A stretch of DNA of 64,000 bases from Lagopus muta (Eukaryota; Chordata; Aves; Galliformes; Phasianidae). Location: NCBI RefSeq assembly GCF_023343835.1, contig NC_064466.1, positions 248,001 through 312,000 of the forward strand, in the 5' to 3' direction. Position numbers and translations under genes: made by a program. The first letter of the stretch is position 1, and each line of letters begins with the position of its first letter. Shown here in pieces: positions 45,301 through 55,215 of the stretch. The notes below the pieces were generated by a model. The model was not told the origin of the DNA and did no database searches. It saw only the letters and a program-made list of their open reading frames with translations.

Positions 45301-46155
45301 TCCTACCAGGACCTATAAAGTCCTTCCACTGCAAACCATTCTAGGATTCCACGATTCTACGACCTTTAAGGACCCTTCCAACCCAAGCCATTCTACCATT
45401 CCAAGGCTCATTCGATCTTTCTACGATCTTCAAGGCCCCCTTGAATCCAACCCATCCTGTGATCTTCAAGGACCTTCCCAACCCAATCCGTTCCACCATT
45501 CCGTGCTTCTACGCTCTGTAAGGTTCCTTCCAAACCAACTCATTGTCGGTTCTATGACCTTTACAGTCCCTCCCAAACCAGGGCATGCTACAATTTTATG
45601 TTCTTTAAGATCCCTTCCCATTCAGCCGTTTCCGGATTCTACGATCCTATGAAATCGAGCCCACGCGGCGCTGCTGACTTCACCTCTTCGGATGCTCACG
45701 ATGGTAAGAGCCAAGAGGAGCACAAAGCTGAGGGCCAGCAGCAGGGCCAGCAGCACAACGGCTCTTTGCGGGGACGAGGGCGGGAGTGAGAGCAGCGCTG
45801 GGGTCGAAAGGAAAAAGAAAACAAGTGAAACAGCCCCGAAAAAATCCTATCCAACACAATTTTAGGAGGAGAGGAGCATCACGAGGCGAGACCTCACCGC
45901 CCAAGCAGCTCCTCCGCCATATTCCCCACGCTCAAACCTTCTTTTTAACAACCCAACAGAGAAATCCACGAGACGAAACCGAGCCCTAATTTTGCTGAAA
46001 GATCCCCGCTGAGAGCTGGAAGCCTCAGGTTTTGTTGCATCCGGGTTCCTGGTACCTCTTTTGGGTGCTTTCCTCGGGGTTTGGTCCTCCAGCAGCATGT
46101 CCTTGGTGAGCTCCCAGTTCTCACAGGCGCCATCAGCGCCGCCGTTCTGTGCCAT
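33348..46155 (-). CDS. C-type lectin receptor (CD209/CLEC4G/CLEC17A group), complete: 9 coding exons, 317 aa
   Basis: This is a probable type II membrane lectin. The nine exons (100, 114, 90, 51, 90, 114, 152, 110 and 133 bp) add up to 954 bp, which is 317 codons plus stop, with no frame error. Order: cytoplasmic tail 1-34 with an acidic di-leucine motif (DMLLED), membrane segment about 46-68, neck 72-186 in four phase-1 exons rich in Leu/Glu/Gln (coiled coil), lectin domain 187-317. Residues for calcium-dependent mannose-type binding are present: EPN at 280-282, Glu289, and WND at 300-302. Sequons are at Asn93 and Asn184. The end ICERSC recalls CLEC4G and CLEC17A. The exon plan matches the neighbouring lectin. 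Which mammalian gene it is orthologous to cannot be settled here. Confidence 0.88.
33778..33910 (-). CDS. Lectin 2 lectin-domain exon 3 with stop (EPN ... WND)
   Basis: 133 bp, acceptor GATGCAG, stop TGA at 33,780-33,778. It encodes [20 protein letters not shown] then [11 protein letters not shown] and [11 protein letters not shown], the following acidic residue and WND form the second calcium site and predict mannose/fucose-type binding. It is separated from exon 2 by a 3.75-kb intron that is mostly tandem repeat. Confidence 0.95.
33965..37262. repeat. About 72-bp satellite, 3.3 kb (lectin 2 intron)
   Basis: About 46 units containing GGGAAAGGATTTGGGATCTC, CATTTAAATGTATTGAGG and TTCAACCCCAACCCCACTGC, followed by ATCTCCTCTT. 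Units vary by small indels. It fills the intron between lectin-domain exons 2 and 3. Confidence 0.96.
37263..37662. other. Lectin 2 intron, unique part
   Basis: About 400 bp without repeats or recognisable exons, leading to the donor of lectin-domain exon 2. Confidence 0.6.
37663..37772 (-). CDS. Lectin 2 lectin-domain exon 2
   Basis: 110 bp, phase 0 to 2, acceptor ATTTGCAG, donor GTACGT. It encodes [36 protein letters not shown]. The WLGLSD and W-W-DG motifs are the hallmark of the lectin fold; the last Ser codon is split. Confidence 0.94.
38329..38480 (-). CDS. Lectin 2 lectin-domain exon 1
   Basis: 152 bp, phase 1 to 0, acceptor CCCATAG, donor GTAAGC. It encodes [20 protein letters not shown], then a [20 protein letters not shown] segment and ELEN. 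It contains the first conserved Cys pairs and the Trp and CYYFS signature of long-form C-type lectin domains. Confidence 0.92.
38507..38700 (-). mobile_element. CR1 fragment (minus)
   Basis: ATCACAGAACGGCCAGGCTT, GCCACCGACCTC and CAGCAGCCCAGGCTGCCC belong to a CR1 subfamily tail. It is interrupted by the plus-oriented CR1 that follows. A close copy occurs at 62,830-62,960. Confidence 0.8.
38745..39512 (+). mobile_element. CR1 LINE, 5'-truncated, end of ORF2 and 3' tail
   Basis: It contains broken ORF2 frames ([20 protein letters not shown]), GAGCTCACTGCTCCCTATGG, CTGCCTGAAGGGAGGCTGCA and the tail of three TTCTATGA words. It is in the lectin 2 intron between the neck and lectin-domain exons. 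Confidence 0.94.
39513..40420. mobile_element. Diverged CR1 pieces with a CT-rich microsatellite
   Basis: A pyrimidine tract (TCCTCTCTTTCTCCTCTTTCC, about 39,690-39,835) is flanked by older CR1 pieces such as CTCACGAGGGCAGAGCAGAG. The latter repeats at 40,215-40,260. No gene is seen. Confidence 0.7.
40421..40534 (-). CDS. Lectin 2 neck exon 4 (114 bp)
   Basis: Phase 1-1, acceptor TTTTTGCAG, donor GTGAGC. It encodes [20 protein letters not shown] then [17 protein letters not shown], a clear coiled coil with sequon NLT (Asn184) just before the lectin domain. Confidence 0.86.
40535..40928. other. Lectin 2 intron
   Basis: Begins with A-rich microsatellites (40,540-40,603), then unique sequence. 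No exon is seen. Confidence 0.6.
40929..41018 (-). CDS. Lectin 2 neck exon 3 (90 bp)
   Basis: Phase 1-1, acceptor TTGCAG, donor GTGAGA. It encodes [20 protein letters not shown] then ELWDRIRAL. Two Cys four residues apart could form inter-chain disulfides. Confidence 0.85.
41129..41179 (-). CDS. Lectin 2 neck exon 2 (51 bp)
   Basis: Phase 1-1, acceptor TCCGTAG, donor GTGCGA. It encodes [16 protein letters not shown], an amphipathic helix continuing the coiled coil. Confidence 0.82.
41301..41390 (-). CDS. Lectin 2 neck exon 1 (90 bp)
   Basis: Phase 1-1, acceptor TGTCTGCAG, donor GTATGG. It encodes [20 protein letters not shown] then NLSEVQHAL, with heptad-like hydrophobics and the NLS sequon (Asn93). 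Confidence 0.85.
41450..44990. repeat. 52-bp satellite, 3.5 kb (lectin 2 intron), related to a CR1 tail
   Basis: About 68 units containing GATTCCATGCTTCTATGACC, TTTAAGATCCCTTCCAACCC and AACCCATTCTAG (alternating with CATACAG and GCCCAACCC variants). The words resemble the reverse complement of CR1 3' ends (TTCTATGA, CCTTCCAACC). It grades into more diverged copies up to about 45,650. Confidence 0.96.
44991..45650. repeat. Diverged edge of the 52-bp array
   Basis: Decayed copies of the same unit (GATCTTTAAGGTCC, CATTCTACCATTCC) with many substitutions. They are older than the core array. No gene is seen before the membrane exon. Confidence 0.75.
45684..45797 (-). CDS. Lectin 2 transmembrane exon
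   Basis: 114 bp, phase 1-1. A Pro/Ser stem ([11 protein letters not shown]) precedes a long hydrophobic run ([20 protein letters not shown]) and then SIRR. Acceptor CCCCAG, donor GTGAAG. The ALSFV core is shared with the membrane exon of the CLEC17A-like gene. Confidence 0.88.
46056..46155 (-). CDS. Lectin 2 exon 1: start codon and cytoplasmic tail
   Basis: The ATG at 46,155 lies in context CGGAGATGG, followed by 33 codons and one base to donor GTACCA. The tail reads [20 protein letters not shown] then [13 protein letters not shown]. The Leu-Leu preceded by Asp-Met and followed by acidic residues may be a sorting signal. No Tyr is present, unlike the neighbouring lectin. An acceptor could lie upstream, so an extra untranslated exon is possible. 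Confidence 0.83.
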
Positions 46156-46794
46156 CTCCGCTCCTTCTTTCCCAAAAACCTCCCCAATTTATGGAGGCTG
46201 GGAAAAACACGTCAATTCTTCCGGGGAGGGAAGTGAAATATTCACGATTCACCATTTCCAGAAGGAAAAAAAAAAACCATAAACAAAAAAAAGAAGAACA
46301 AAACCACAAAACCAACCAACAACCCAACGACAAATGTGCACGCTCAGGATCTTTCCCAGCAGCTGACGCACTCGTGAAGCCTCTGGCCGCGCGCCGCAGC
46401 CCCTCCTTTGCTGATTTTCAGGAGAAATGGCTAAAAAAGCCACATTGCTCTCGAGAAGCGAAGCCAACGCTTCCCCAAACGCGTTGGTTTTTGGTTTTTT
46501 GTGTGTTTTTATTTGGAAGTCTTGCAACAGAATGATTGGTTTTCTCTGTGCAGCCAGGCTCATGTCATTTCTTCTGTGTGTGAAGGGGGGGGTTTCTGTC
46601 TCAAGGTTGGGTGAGAAACCCTCGCCTTCATCACCGCGTGTCGTGAAAACCCTCCTCAGGACGGCGCTCCCTTCCTTCCTTCTGCACATCCTCCTGTTTG
46701 CCGCAGGGTTTTCACCCAGCCGTTTCACCCAACAAAAGCCTGAACCTCAGACGGAAATTCACTTTTTTTGCTCGATTTCGGCTAAATTTCATAG
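46156..46794. promoter_or_regulatory. Upstream region of lectin 2
   Basis: Immediately upstream of the ATG (minus strand) are an AT-rich CATAAATT about 40 bp away, GGAA-type ETS words and a TGACGT half-site near 46,206-46,235. This could be a myeloid-type promoter. No start site can be fixed from sequence alone. Confidence 0.35.
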
Positions 46795-47570
46795 AATCAA
46801 AGGATCATAGAATCACCAAGGTTGGAACAGACCTCAAAGCTCATCCAGTCCAACCGCTCACCTCTTACCAACAGCTGCCACTGAACCACGTCCCTCAACA
46901 CAACAACATGGGGACGCCATAGGGACACATGGGGCTGCCATAGGGACACATGGGGACTCCATAGGGACACATGAGGATGCCATAGGGACACATGGGGACG
47001 CCATAGGGACACATGGGGACTCCATAGGGACACATGGGGACTCCATAGGGACACATGGGGATGCCATAGGGACACATAGAATCATAGAATCACCAAGGTT
47101 GGATCAGACCTCAAAGCTCATCCAGTCCAACCGTTCACCTCTTACCAACAGCTCCCACTGAACCACGTCCCTCAACACAACATCCAGCCTTTCCTTCAAC
47201 ACCCCCAGGCTTGGTGCCTCCCCCACCTCCCTGTGCATCCATTCCAGTGCCTGGCCACCCTTTCTGAACAGCAATTCTTCCTCATGTCCAGCCTGAATCT
47301 CCCCTGCCGTAGCTTGAAGCCGTTCCCTCTGCTCCTATCCCTGATGACACGAGAGCAGAGGCCGACCCCCAGCTCCCTGCAGCCTCCCTTCAGGCAGCCA
47401 TAGGGAGCAGTGAGCTCTGCCCTGAGCTCCTCTTCTCCAGGCTGAACATTCCCAGCTCCTTCAGCCTCTCCTCCTCAGCCCTGTGCTCCAGACCCCTCAC
47501 CATTTCATTGCCCTCCTTTGAACACGTTCCAGGGCCTCAATATCTTTCTTGCAGTGAGGGGCCCAAAATT
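46795..47570 (-). mobile_element. CR1 tail / 21-bp satellite / CR1 composite
   Basis: Minus-oriented CR1 tail (46,795-46,903), about eight 21-bp satellite units (46,904-47,075), then a second longer CR1 3' part (47,080-47,570, CCTTTCTGAACAGCAATTCT, AACACGTTCCAGGGCCTC). The junction CAACACAACAACATGGGG is the same as at the other composites. Confidence 0.92.
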
Positions 47571-48280
47571 TCACGGCAGAACAAAGCGCCAGCAGAAAGC
47601 AAACGCAGTCAGAAGGTGAACGGCCTCCAGCCCGAACCTCTTCCTCCTTTTGCCCCATTTCCCCTTTCTTCATCCCGAATTTTGGGGAAGTGAAGGGCCA
47701 ACGCTTCCCTTGGGGGTCAGCGCTCGTCCCAAACGTCGCCCATTTCCTGCCACCCTCCTGCAGTTCTGTTCCTGTGACGGAGGGACGGAGCTTTCGGAGC
47801 TGAAAGAAACGAAAACAGAACTGAGCATGGGGAGCTGAGCAAGAAACCACCTCCCATCCCAACCCACCTCCTAATGAACCCCCTTCAGGCTGCTTTAATT
47901 ACCATTATTTCTTAATGGCTGTTGGGAATGTCCATGTTATCAGGACGGCATCTCCGACAAGGCAGATCCGATCCTCCTGCAAGCAGAAGAGCCCCAAGAA
48001 AACAGCATGGCATCTTTTAGGCCCCTCTTATCGACTCATCTCTTCCTCCCCTGGTTCCTCATTGGCCGAGGGCTTCAGGTTCACAACCAGCCCAACTAAA
48101 CTACAAGACTGGAGGAGCATGAATTTTTGCTAGCTAAGCATATTTTTTCATTATTTACCTGTCATTAATTAACTTCTAGTAATTGCTCACTCGACACTCG
48201 GTCGTTGTTTCTGGATGTCTGCTTGTCCTTGCACAGAGAGAAGCCTGGAAGGAGGACAGAGGGGAGGATCCTGATGCCAT
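47571..48280. other. Unique intergenic sequence
   Basis: No repeats or convincing exon. The part from 47,880 is AT-richer than its surroundings, with CCAAT-like CATTGGCC at 48,061. Confidence 0.6.
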
Positions 48281-48289
48281 GCATCCCAA

Positions 48290-48960
48290 CCTGCCCCACT
48301 TTAGGGCTTTTCAGACCCCACAGCCCCACTTTAGGGCCCTTCAGATCCAAACCCCAACAAAACTGCCCCACTTCAGGGCTTTTCAGACCCCACAGCCCCA
48401 TTTTAGGGCCCTTCAGATCCCCCACCCCCCCCCTCCACCCCCCACCCCATTTGAGGGCTTTTCAGACTCCACAGCCCCACTTTAGGGCCCTTCAGATCCA
48501 AACTCCAATAAAATTGCCCCACTTCAGGGCTTTTCAGACCCCACAGCCCCATTTTAGGGCCTTTCAGATCCAAACCCCAACAAAACTGCCCCACTTTAGG
48601 GCATTTCAGACCACACAGCCCCAATTTAGGGCCTTTCAGATCCTTCCCCCACCCCATTTTAGGGCTTTTCAGACCCCACAGCCCCATTTTAGGGCCTTTT
48701 AGATCCAACACCCCCCACAAAACTGCCCCATTTTAGGGTTTTTTAGACTCCACAGCCCCATTTTAGGGCCCTTCAGATCCACCCCACACACAAAACTGCT
48801 CCACTTTAGGGCTTTTCAGACCTCACAGCCCCATTTCTGGGCCCTTCAGATCCACCCCACACACAAAACTGCCCCACTTTAGGGCATTTCAGCCCCACAG
48901 CCCCATTTTAGGGCCTTTCAGATCCCCCCCCCCCCACAAAACTGCCCCATTTCAGGCCTT
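48290..48960. repeat. About 72-bp minisatellite (CCCCATTTTAGGGC)
   Basis: About nine imperfect units, each made of two halves: CCCCACTTTAGGGCTTTTCA with GACCCCACAG, and CCCCATTTTAGGGCCCTTCA with GATCCAAACCCC and ACAAAACTG. Confidence 0.93.
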
Positions 48961-49022
48961 TTGGCCACCACCTGCCACTCGACGTCCCATAGGTGGGGAT
49001 GGCTGTCCATCATTACTCTCAT

Positions 49023-49559
49023 CCAATAAACACGAGGAATCCACGCGAGGAGGCGGGATCAAACACCTGTGTTAAAGGAGTGACCACCGACCGGCGTCCG
49101 CGTTCCCCATTGGTTGTCTCGCTCCGTCTTCGCAACACGATTGGTTTTGTCTGCGATCGATCAAATCACACCCCTCGCTATTGGCTCTAGGGAAAGGGGC
49201 GGGGTTTATCGTCCTCCCTTGTCAACCGGAACGCCACTCAGGGCGAGACGTCGCATTCGATTGGTCACTTCGTCCATCCATCAACACCACCCGCGCTCTC
49301 CATTCGCCATCAAACAAGGCGGTGCCCGCCCTCCACTGGGGGGGGAAGGGAGCGGCCCATCTCCTTGAAACTTATTGGCGAACAGCGCGTCAATCAACAC
49401 CCCTCCTACTTTTTTATTGGCTCTCGGCGCAGCGGGCTCGTGTAGTAGCCGAGCCTCCCGGCCTTCAGCGATTGGCGGATGGAGACAGAGGGGGAGGGAA
49501 GAAGAGCGGAGAAAGCGCGGCGATTGGCTAGGGACCATCCGTGGGGGCGGGGCTTGCTG
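49023..49559 (+). promoter_or_regulatory. CpG-rich promoter with nine CCAAT/ATTGG boxes
   Basis: One CCAAT (49,023) and eight ATTGG boxes (49,109; 49,140; 49,180; 49,260; 49,374; 49,416; 49,471; 49,523) lie within 505 bp, most followed by C or T as in NF-Y sites. GC boxes occur at about 49,196 and 49,543-49,552 (GGGGGCGGGG). There is no TATA box near the candidate exon. It most likely drives EVI5L to the right; it faces away from lectin 2, whose ATG is 3 kb to the left. Confidence 0.75.
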
Positions 49560-49744
49560 TCTGTCAGTGTCAGTCAGGGCGGCGGCGGCGGTTCCCCCAT
49601 GGCAGCGGCGGGGCCCGCGGCGGCCGCGACTCCCGCACGGCTCCGGGCGGCGGCGGAGGAGGCGGAGGAGGCGGAGGCGACGGGGGGAAAACGCGGGCCC
49701 CCACCTCGGAGGCAGCCGGCGGTCGCCATGGCAGCGCTGCGCAG
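49560..49744 (+). other. EVI5L: Candidate EVI5L 5' untranslated exon
   Basis: CpG-dense sequence ending in a good donor, GCGCAG|GTAGGC. An ATG at 49,599 opens a 49-codon Ala/Glu-rich frame that stops at the donor's TAG or, if spliced to 56,522, within a few codons, so it would be an upstream ORF and not the protein start. Its link to the exon at 56,522 is inferred from strand, position and the lack of another gene between them. The 5' boundary is a guess. Confidence 0.5.
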
Positions 49745-51170
49745 GTAGGCGGGGCCTAAATGGGGGAAGCTCCGCCCCCAATCCCCCCCCACCCCTCGCA
49801 TCCCCCCCCCCCCAAGCCCCCCATTCCTCCCCACCCCCCCCCACTTATTTGCCCCCACCCCTCACTCCCCCCCACCCCCCCCATCTCCCTCCGCCCCCCC
49901 CCAAGCCCCCCAGCATCGCCATCCCCTCCATCACCCCCTGGCCGCCCCCCCCCAAGCCCCCTATTCCTCCCCAGTCCCCACCTAACCCCCCCCCCCCCCG
50001 ATTTCCCCCCTCCATTTAACTATAGGGGGGGTAGGGGGACATCATCAACCCCCCCCCCCCCCCCCTCAACCTTGGGTTAATTAACCCAATTATTATGATG
50101 AGGGAGGGATCAATGGACCCTCCCCTAGATTATGACGGGGAGGGGTGCAATGGGGAAGAGCCCCTTTATTTTGGGGGGGGGGGGGTTATGGGGCTGCCCC
50201 CCCCATACATACACACACACACACACACACAGGGGGGTGGTTGAGGCCCCTTTGATTTCCACTGGGGGGGGGGGGGGTTTATGGGGCTGCCCCCCTCCCA
50301 GTGCCATAGGGGGGCCCTGAGGGGCTGCCCCGTCCCTTTTCTTTATGGGGGGGGGGCCATGCACCCATCTCCCCCCCCCCCAGCAGGGGCCTGGCTGCTT
50401 TTCCCTCTAAAATAATGAATATTTCCTTTATTATAATAATAATAATGATAATCAAGCCGAGGAGGATGCAGGACCCCCCCAAAAAACCCATCCTCAAATG
50501 CCCTTTATTTGAGGGTAAGGGGCTTTTAACCCCCCCTCCATCGCTGATGGGGGGGGTCCCTGTGTTCCCCCCCCCCCCCCTATTTTCCTGCATTGAAGAT
50601 GGAGCTGCTGCTTTGTGCCGCGCCTCTCCCTCTCCTTTTGGGTTGAAATCCACCCATTTCAGGCAACGCCGGGGTGACCCCACATCAAATCACTGCTTCT
50701 CCCCCCCCCCCCTCAGCCTCCCCCACCCCCCCATCCCAAATCCCACCTCCTTTTCCATTTTGTTTTTGCTTATTTTATTCCTTTTATTCCCCCCCCCCCC
50801 CCCCCCCCCCTTTTTTCCTTTGCTCCATTCAGGGCTTTGCTTTCAATACCCTCCACTGTCAGCGGCGTGGATGAGGATGGAGGAAGGGGGGGGGGGGGGG
50901 GGGGGGGGAGGAAAAATACCTCATTTATCTGAAGAAAAATAACCCCCAAAGCCCCCAAATCTGCCCCCTTTATGGCATTTCACCCGTTTGGATGCACAGA
51001 AATCAGCAAGCTGTGCTTTCGGAGGTTTTCCATGTAAAAAATGGGGAGGTGGGGGGGGGGGGGGGGTTGCTCTGTTTTGATGGGAGATGGGGGGGGGGGG
51101 GGTTGTTGCTCTGTTTTGGTGGGAGATGGGGGGGGGGGTTTGTTGCTCTGTTTTGGTGCTTTTTTTACCC
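49745..51170. repeat. Poly-C/poly-G low-complexity intron
   Basis: Contains C-rich stretches (49,780-50,060), several G or C runs of 10-30, a CA microsatellite (50,205-50,231), ATA-rich (50,418-50,447), and three 50-bp units of G run plus TTGCTCTGTTTTG (51,045-51,155). No gene is seen. Confidence 0.75.
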
Positions 51171-52184
51171 ATTTTGGGGGAGTGGGTTTGGGGTATTATT
51201 GCAAGCAGTGGCGTTTGGAGGAGGGTTGTAATGTAAAAGATGCACCGGCTTCATCCTGGCCAGCAGCGAAAGCACAGTTTGAAACCCATTTTGAGCCGTT
51301 TTCCTCCTGTTTCCACCGAGCTCCGGTTGATTTCCTGCTGAAATATTGGTGGTTTCATTGATCCTTTGCCTCGTCCGTCTCCTTTTATGTGTGAATCGTT
51401 GGGGTTTTATGTGGCCAAAAACAAGAAAAACCCCGTGGATCCTCCGTGGTGACCTGTGGAAATGGGCTGATTGACCTCAGAGCAGGAAGGAAGAACCAGA
51501 AGGTGGGAGAAGAAAAGGGTTTGGAAAAGGGGCCCCGAAACATAAAAATGAGAAAGGAAAAGAAAAGAGCGAAGCTGCAAAAACCGACCTGAAAATGGGG
51601 TGAAAAAGGTGAGAAACGGCAGCGAGAGACGCTGGGAAATCAGAGGTGGCACAGAGGAACGGCGGCGTGGGAAAGGGAGCGCAAAAAAAGGGGGCAGAAG
51701 ACGCTGAAAACGGAGTGGAAAAGGTGAAAGGATGGGGAAAAGGGTCCCCAAAATGATGGGTTTTGATGGGGGTGAAGCAGATGGTGGGGAAAGGGTCGGA
51801 TTTTGGGCCCCAAAAGGAGCCGCGTTCGGCTCAGCCTCCTGGAAATGGGAGTTTGGGACGGAGCTGCATGGAAACGACGGCGTTTTTGGGGGAGCTGATG
51901 GCAGCATCGATGGAATTTGGGGGCCTGGCAGCGCTGGGAAGCGTTGGGATTTGGAAGCGTTGGGATTTGGAAGCGTTGGGATTTGGACGCGTTGGGATTT
52001 GGAAGCGTTGGGATTTGGAAGCGTTGGGATTTGGAAGCGTTGGGATTTGGAAGCGATGGGATTTGGAAGCGTTGGCATCTGATGGTTTTTGGGGATGATT
52101 TCCTGGAGGTGGCGCCCGGCTGCTGCAGCCTGGAGTGATTTGGGGGCTGCTTTCAACTGCTTGGCCTCAATATCTTCAGGATGA
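51171..52184. other. Intron sequence with a small 16-bp repeat
   Basis: Mostly unique. A tandem GCGTTGGGATTTGGAA (16 bp, about eight units) lies at 51,950-52,075. No exon is seen. Confidence 0.65.
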
Positions 52185-53345
52185 TCATAGGATCATAGAA
52201 TCACCAGGGTTGGATCAGACCTCAAAGCTCATCCAGTCCAACCGCTCACCTCTTACCAACAGCTCCCACTGAACCACGTCCCTCAACACAACAGCATGGG
52301 GACGCCATAGGGACACATGGGGACCCATAGGGACACATGAGGACTCCATAGGGACACATGAGGATGCTATAGGGACACATGGGGACTCCATAGGGACACA
52401 TGAAGATGCCATAGGGACACATGGGGACGCCATAGGGACACATGGGGACTCCATAGGGACACATGGGGAGGCCACAGGGACACATGGGGACACCATAGGG
52501 ACACATGAGGATGCCATAGGGACACATGGGGACTCCATAGGGACACATGGGGACGCCATAGGGACACATGGGGACTCATAGGGACACATGGGGACTCCAT
52601 AGGGACACATGGGGACTCCATGGGGACACATGGGGACGCCATAGGGACGCCATAGGGACACATGGGGACTCATAGGGACACATGGGGACGCCATAGGGAT
52701 ACATGGGGACCCCATAGGGACACATGGGGACTCATAGGGACACATGGGGACTCCATAGGGACACATGGGGACTCATAGGGACACATGGGGACTCCATAGG
52801 GACACATGAGGATGCCATAGGGACACATGGGGAATCCATAGGGACACATGGGGACGCCATAGGGACACATGGGGATGCCATAGGGACACATGAGGACGCC
52901 ATAGGGACACATGAGGACTCATAGGGACACATGGGGAGGCCATAGGGACACATGAAGATGCCATAGGGACACGTGGGGACTCCATAGGGACACATGGGGA
53001 GGCCATAGGGACACATGGGGACTCCATAGGGACACGTGGGGAACTCCATAGGGACACATGAGGACGCCATAGGGACACATGGGGACATTATAGGGACACG
53101 TGGGGACGCCATAGGGACACATGGGACGCCATAGGGACACATGGGGATGCCATAGGGACACATGGGGACGCCATAGGGACACATGGGGACCCATAGGGAC
53201 ACATGGGGACCCCCATAGGGACACATGGGGACTCCATAGGGACACGTGGGGACTCCATAGGGACACATGAGGATGCCATAGGGGACACATGGGGACTCCA
53301 TAGGGACACATGAGGATTCCATAGGGACATATAGAATCATCGAAT
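52185..53345 (-). repeat. CR1 tail plus 21-bp satellite, 1.05 kb array
   Basis: Minus-oriented CR1 tail at 52,185-52,292, then about 50 satellite units (CATAGGGACACATGGGGACG) to 53,335, then CR1 again. This is the second-largest copy of the composite in the window. Confidence 0.93.
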
Positions 53346-54500
53346 CATAGAATCCCCAAGGTTGGATCAGACCTCAAAGCTCATCCAGTCCAACCGTTCC
53401 CCCATTCCCAACAGCTCCACTGAACCACGTCCCTCAACACAACATCCAGCCTTTCCTTCACACCCCCAGGCTCGGTGCCTCCCCCACCTCCCTGGGCATC
53501 CATTCCAGTGCCTGACCACCCTTTCTGAACAGCAATTCTTCCTCATGTCCAGCCTGAATCTCCCCTGCCGTAGCTTGAAGCCGTTCCCTCTGCTCCCAAC
53601 CCATGATGACACGAGAGCAGAGGCCGACCCCCAGCTCCCTGCAGCCTCCCTTCAGGCAGCCATAGGGAGCAGTGAGCTCTGCCCTGAGCTCCTCTTCTCC
53701 AGGCTGAACATTCCCAGCTCCTTCAGCCTCTCCTCCTCAGCCCTGTGCTCCAGACCCCTCACCATTTCATTGCCCTCCTTTGACCACGTTCCAGGGCGCT
53801 CAACGTCTTTCTTGCAGTGAGGGGCCCAAAACTGGACACAGCACTCGAGGTGCAGCCTCACCAGTGCTGAATACAGGGGCACAATCACCTCTCTGCTCCT
53901 GCTGGCAGCGCTGTTTCTGATGCAGGCCAGGATGCCATTGCCCTTCCTGTCCACCTGGGCACACTGCTGGCTCCCGTTCAGCCCAGCATCCATCCATACC
54001 CCCAGCTCCATTTCCTCTACGCCGTCCTCCAGCCACACCGCCCCAACCCTGCAGCGTCGCCTGGGGTTGTTGCAGCCCAAGTGCAGGACCCGGCATTTGG
54101 CCTTGTTGCAACCTCATCCCATGGGCTCCAGCCCAGCTCTCCAGCCTGTCCAGATCCCTCTGTAGGGCCTCGCCACCCCCAGGCAGATCCACACTTCCAG
54201 CCCATTTGGTGCCATGTACCGAGGCTGCACTCGATGCCCTCATCCAGGCCATCAATACAGATATTGAAGAGGACGGGCCCAGCACCGAGCCCTGGGGCAC
54301 AGCGCTCACAACCAGCTGGATTTGACTCCATTCACCACCACTCTCTGAGCCCGGCCCTCCATCCAGCTCCTCACCCAGCACAGACTGCCCCCATCCAAGC
54401 CTTGGGCTGCCAGCTTCTGCAGGAGAATGCTGTGGCAGACAGCGCCAAAGGCTTTGCTGGAGTCTAGGTAGAGCACATCAACAGCCTTTCCCTCCTCCAC
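53346..54500 (-). mobile_element. CR1 LINE with reverse-transcriptase fragment
   Basis: The longest CR1 here. Broken frames show the end of the reverse transcriptase (VDVLYLDSSKAF, AQRVVVNGVKS, and GSVLGP in another frame) and the ORF2 C-terminus. Frameshifts and stops show that it is inactive. It is 5'-truncated near 54,500. Confidence 0.93.
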
Positions 54501-55215
54501 CAGATGGGTAAAATAAACCCCATGTCCGCATCCTTTGGGGCCCACCTTTCTCAAATCTGGGGCCTTTGCTTTGGGAATCAGCGCTGTGACGCCTCCATCT
54601 GCTTCCTGGTGGGTTTTTTTCTCCTCCCAGTTCCAACCTTTTCAGCAAATTCTGTTGCTCCTCACCCCAGGATGCGCCTCAGATCACGCTGTGTAATGAA
54701 GGATTGCATCCAGCCAACTCCAGACCACAAAATCACCACCATTTCACCCCCCTCCCCTGACCGAAATGAAAGCAAATCTGAAATAGTTGCATTTTTTCCC
54801 CATTTCCACCCGTTGGAGGCGATTTTCCTCAGATAACCACGACCTTCGCGCCTCATTTTTGAGTTGAAACGATGCAGTTTTTGCTCTGCTTTCTTTTCTT
54901 CCCCCTCCCATCAAAACGACGTATTTTTTTTTCCTGAAAAGCCATTTCTAAGCATTTTTCGGGCCCGTTGGCCCCCAGTAGGTTGCATTGTGGCCTCTGC
55001 TTGATCCCCAACATCTCATTTTCCACTGAGCCCCGCTGCTTTTTCTATCCCAAACATCACGGCGGTGAACACGGCTTCGCTTTGCCAATCTCCAGCGATG
55101 CTTTTTTGGACCAAAGGGACTTTTTCAGCCCCCCAAAAAAAATGGGTTGGTTCCCTGAGAAATCCCAACCCTCACCGATCCCAGGGGATCTGTGAGAATC
55201 CTTCTCTGGTTTTTT
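54501..55215. other. EVI5L intron 1, unique sequence
   Basis: No repeats, exons or RNA genes recognised. Confidence 0.6.

Noticed and set aside
49599-49745. Ala/Glu-rich small protein from the CpG-island exon
   Set aside because: The frame ends at the splice donor or a few codons after splicing. The known EVI5L start (MASP) is in the next exon, so this is at most an upstream ORF.
53800-54554. Possible host gene with a reverse-transcriptase-like domain
   Set aside because: Frames are broken and match CR1 ORF2; the 3' tail and 5' truncation are typical of a dead LINE copy.
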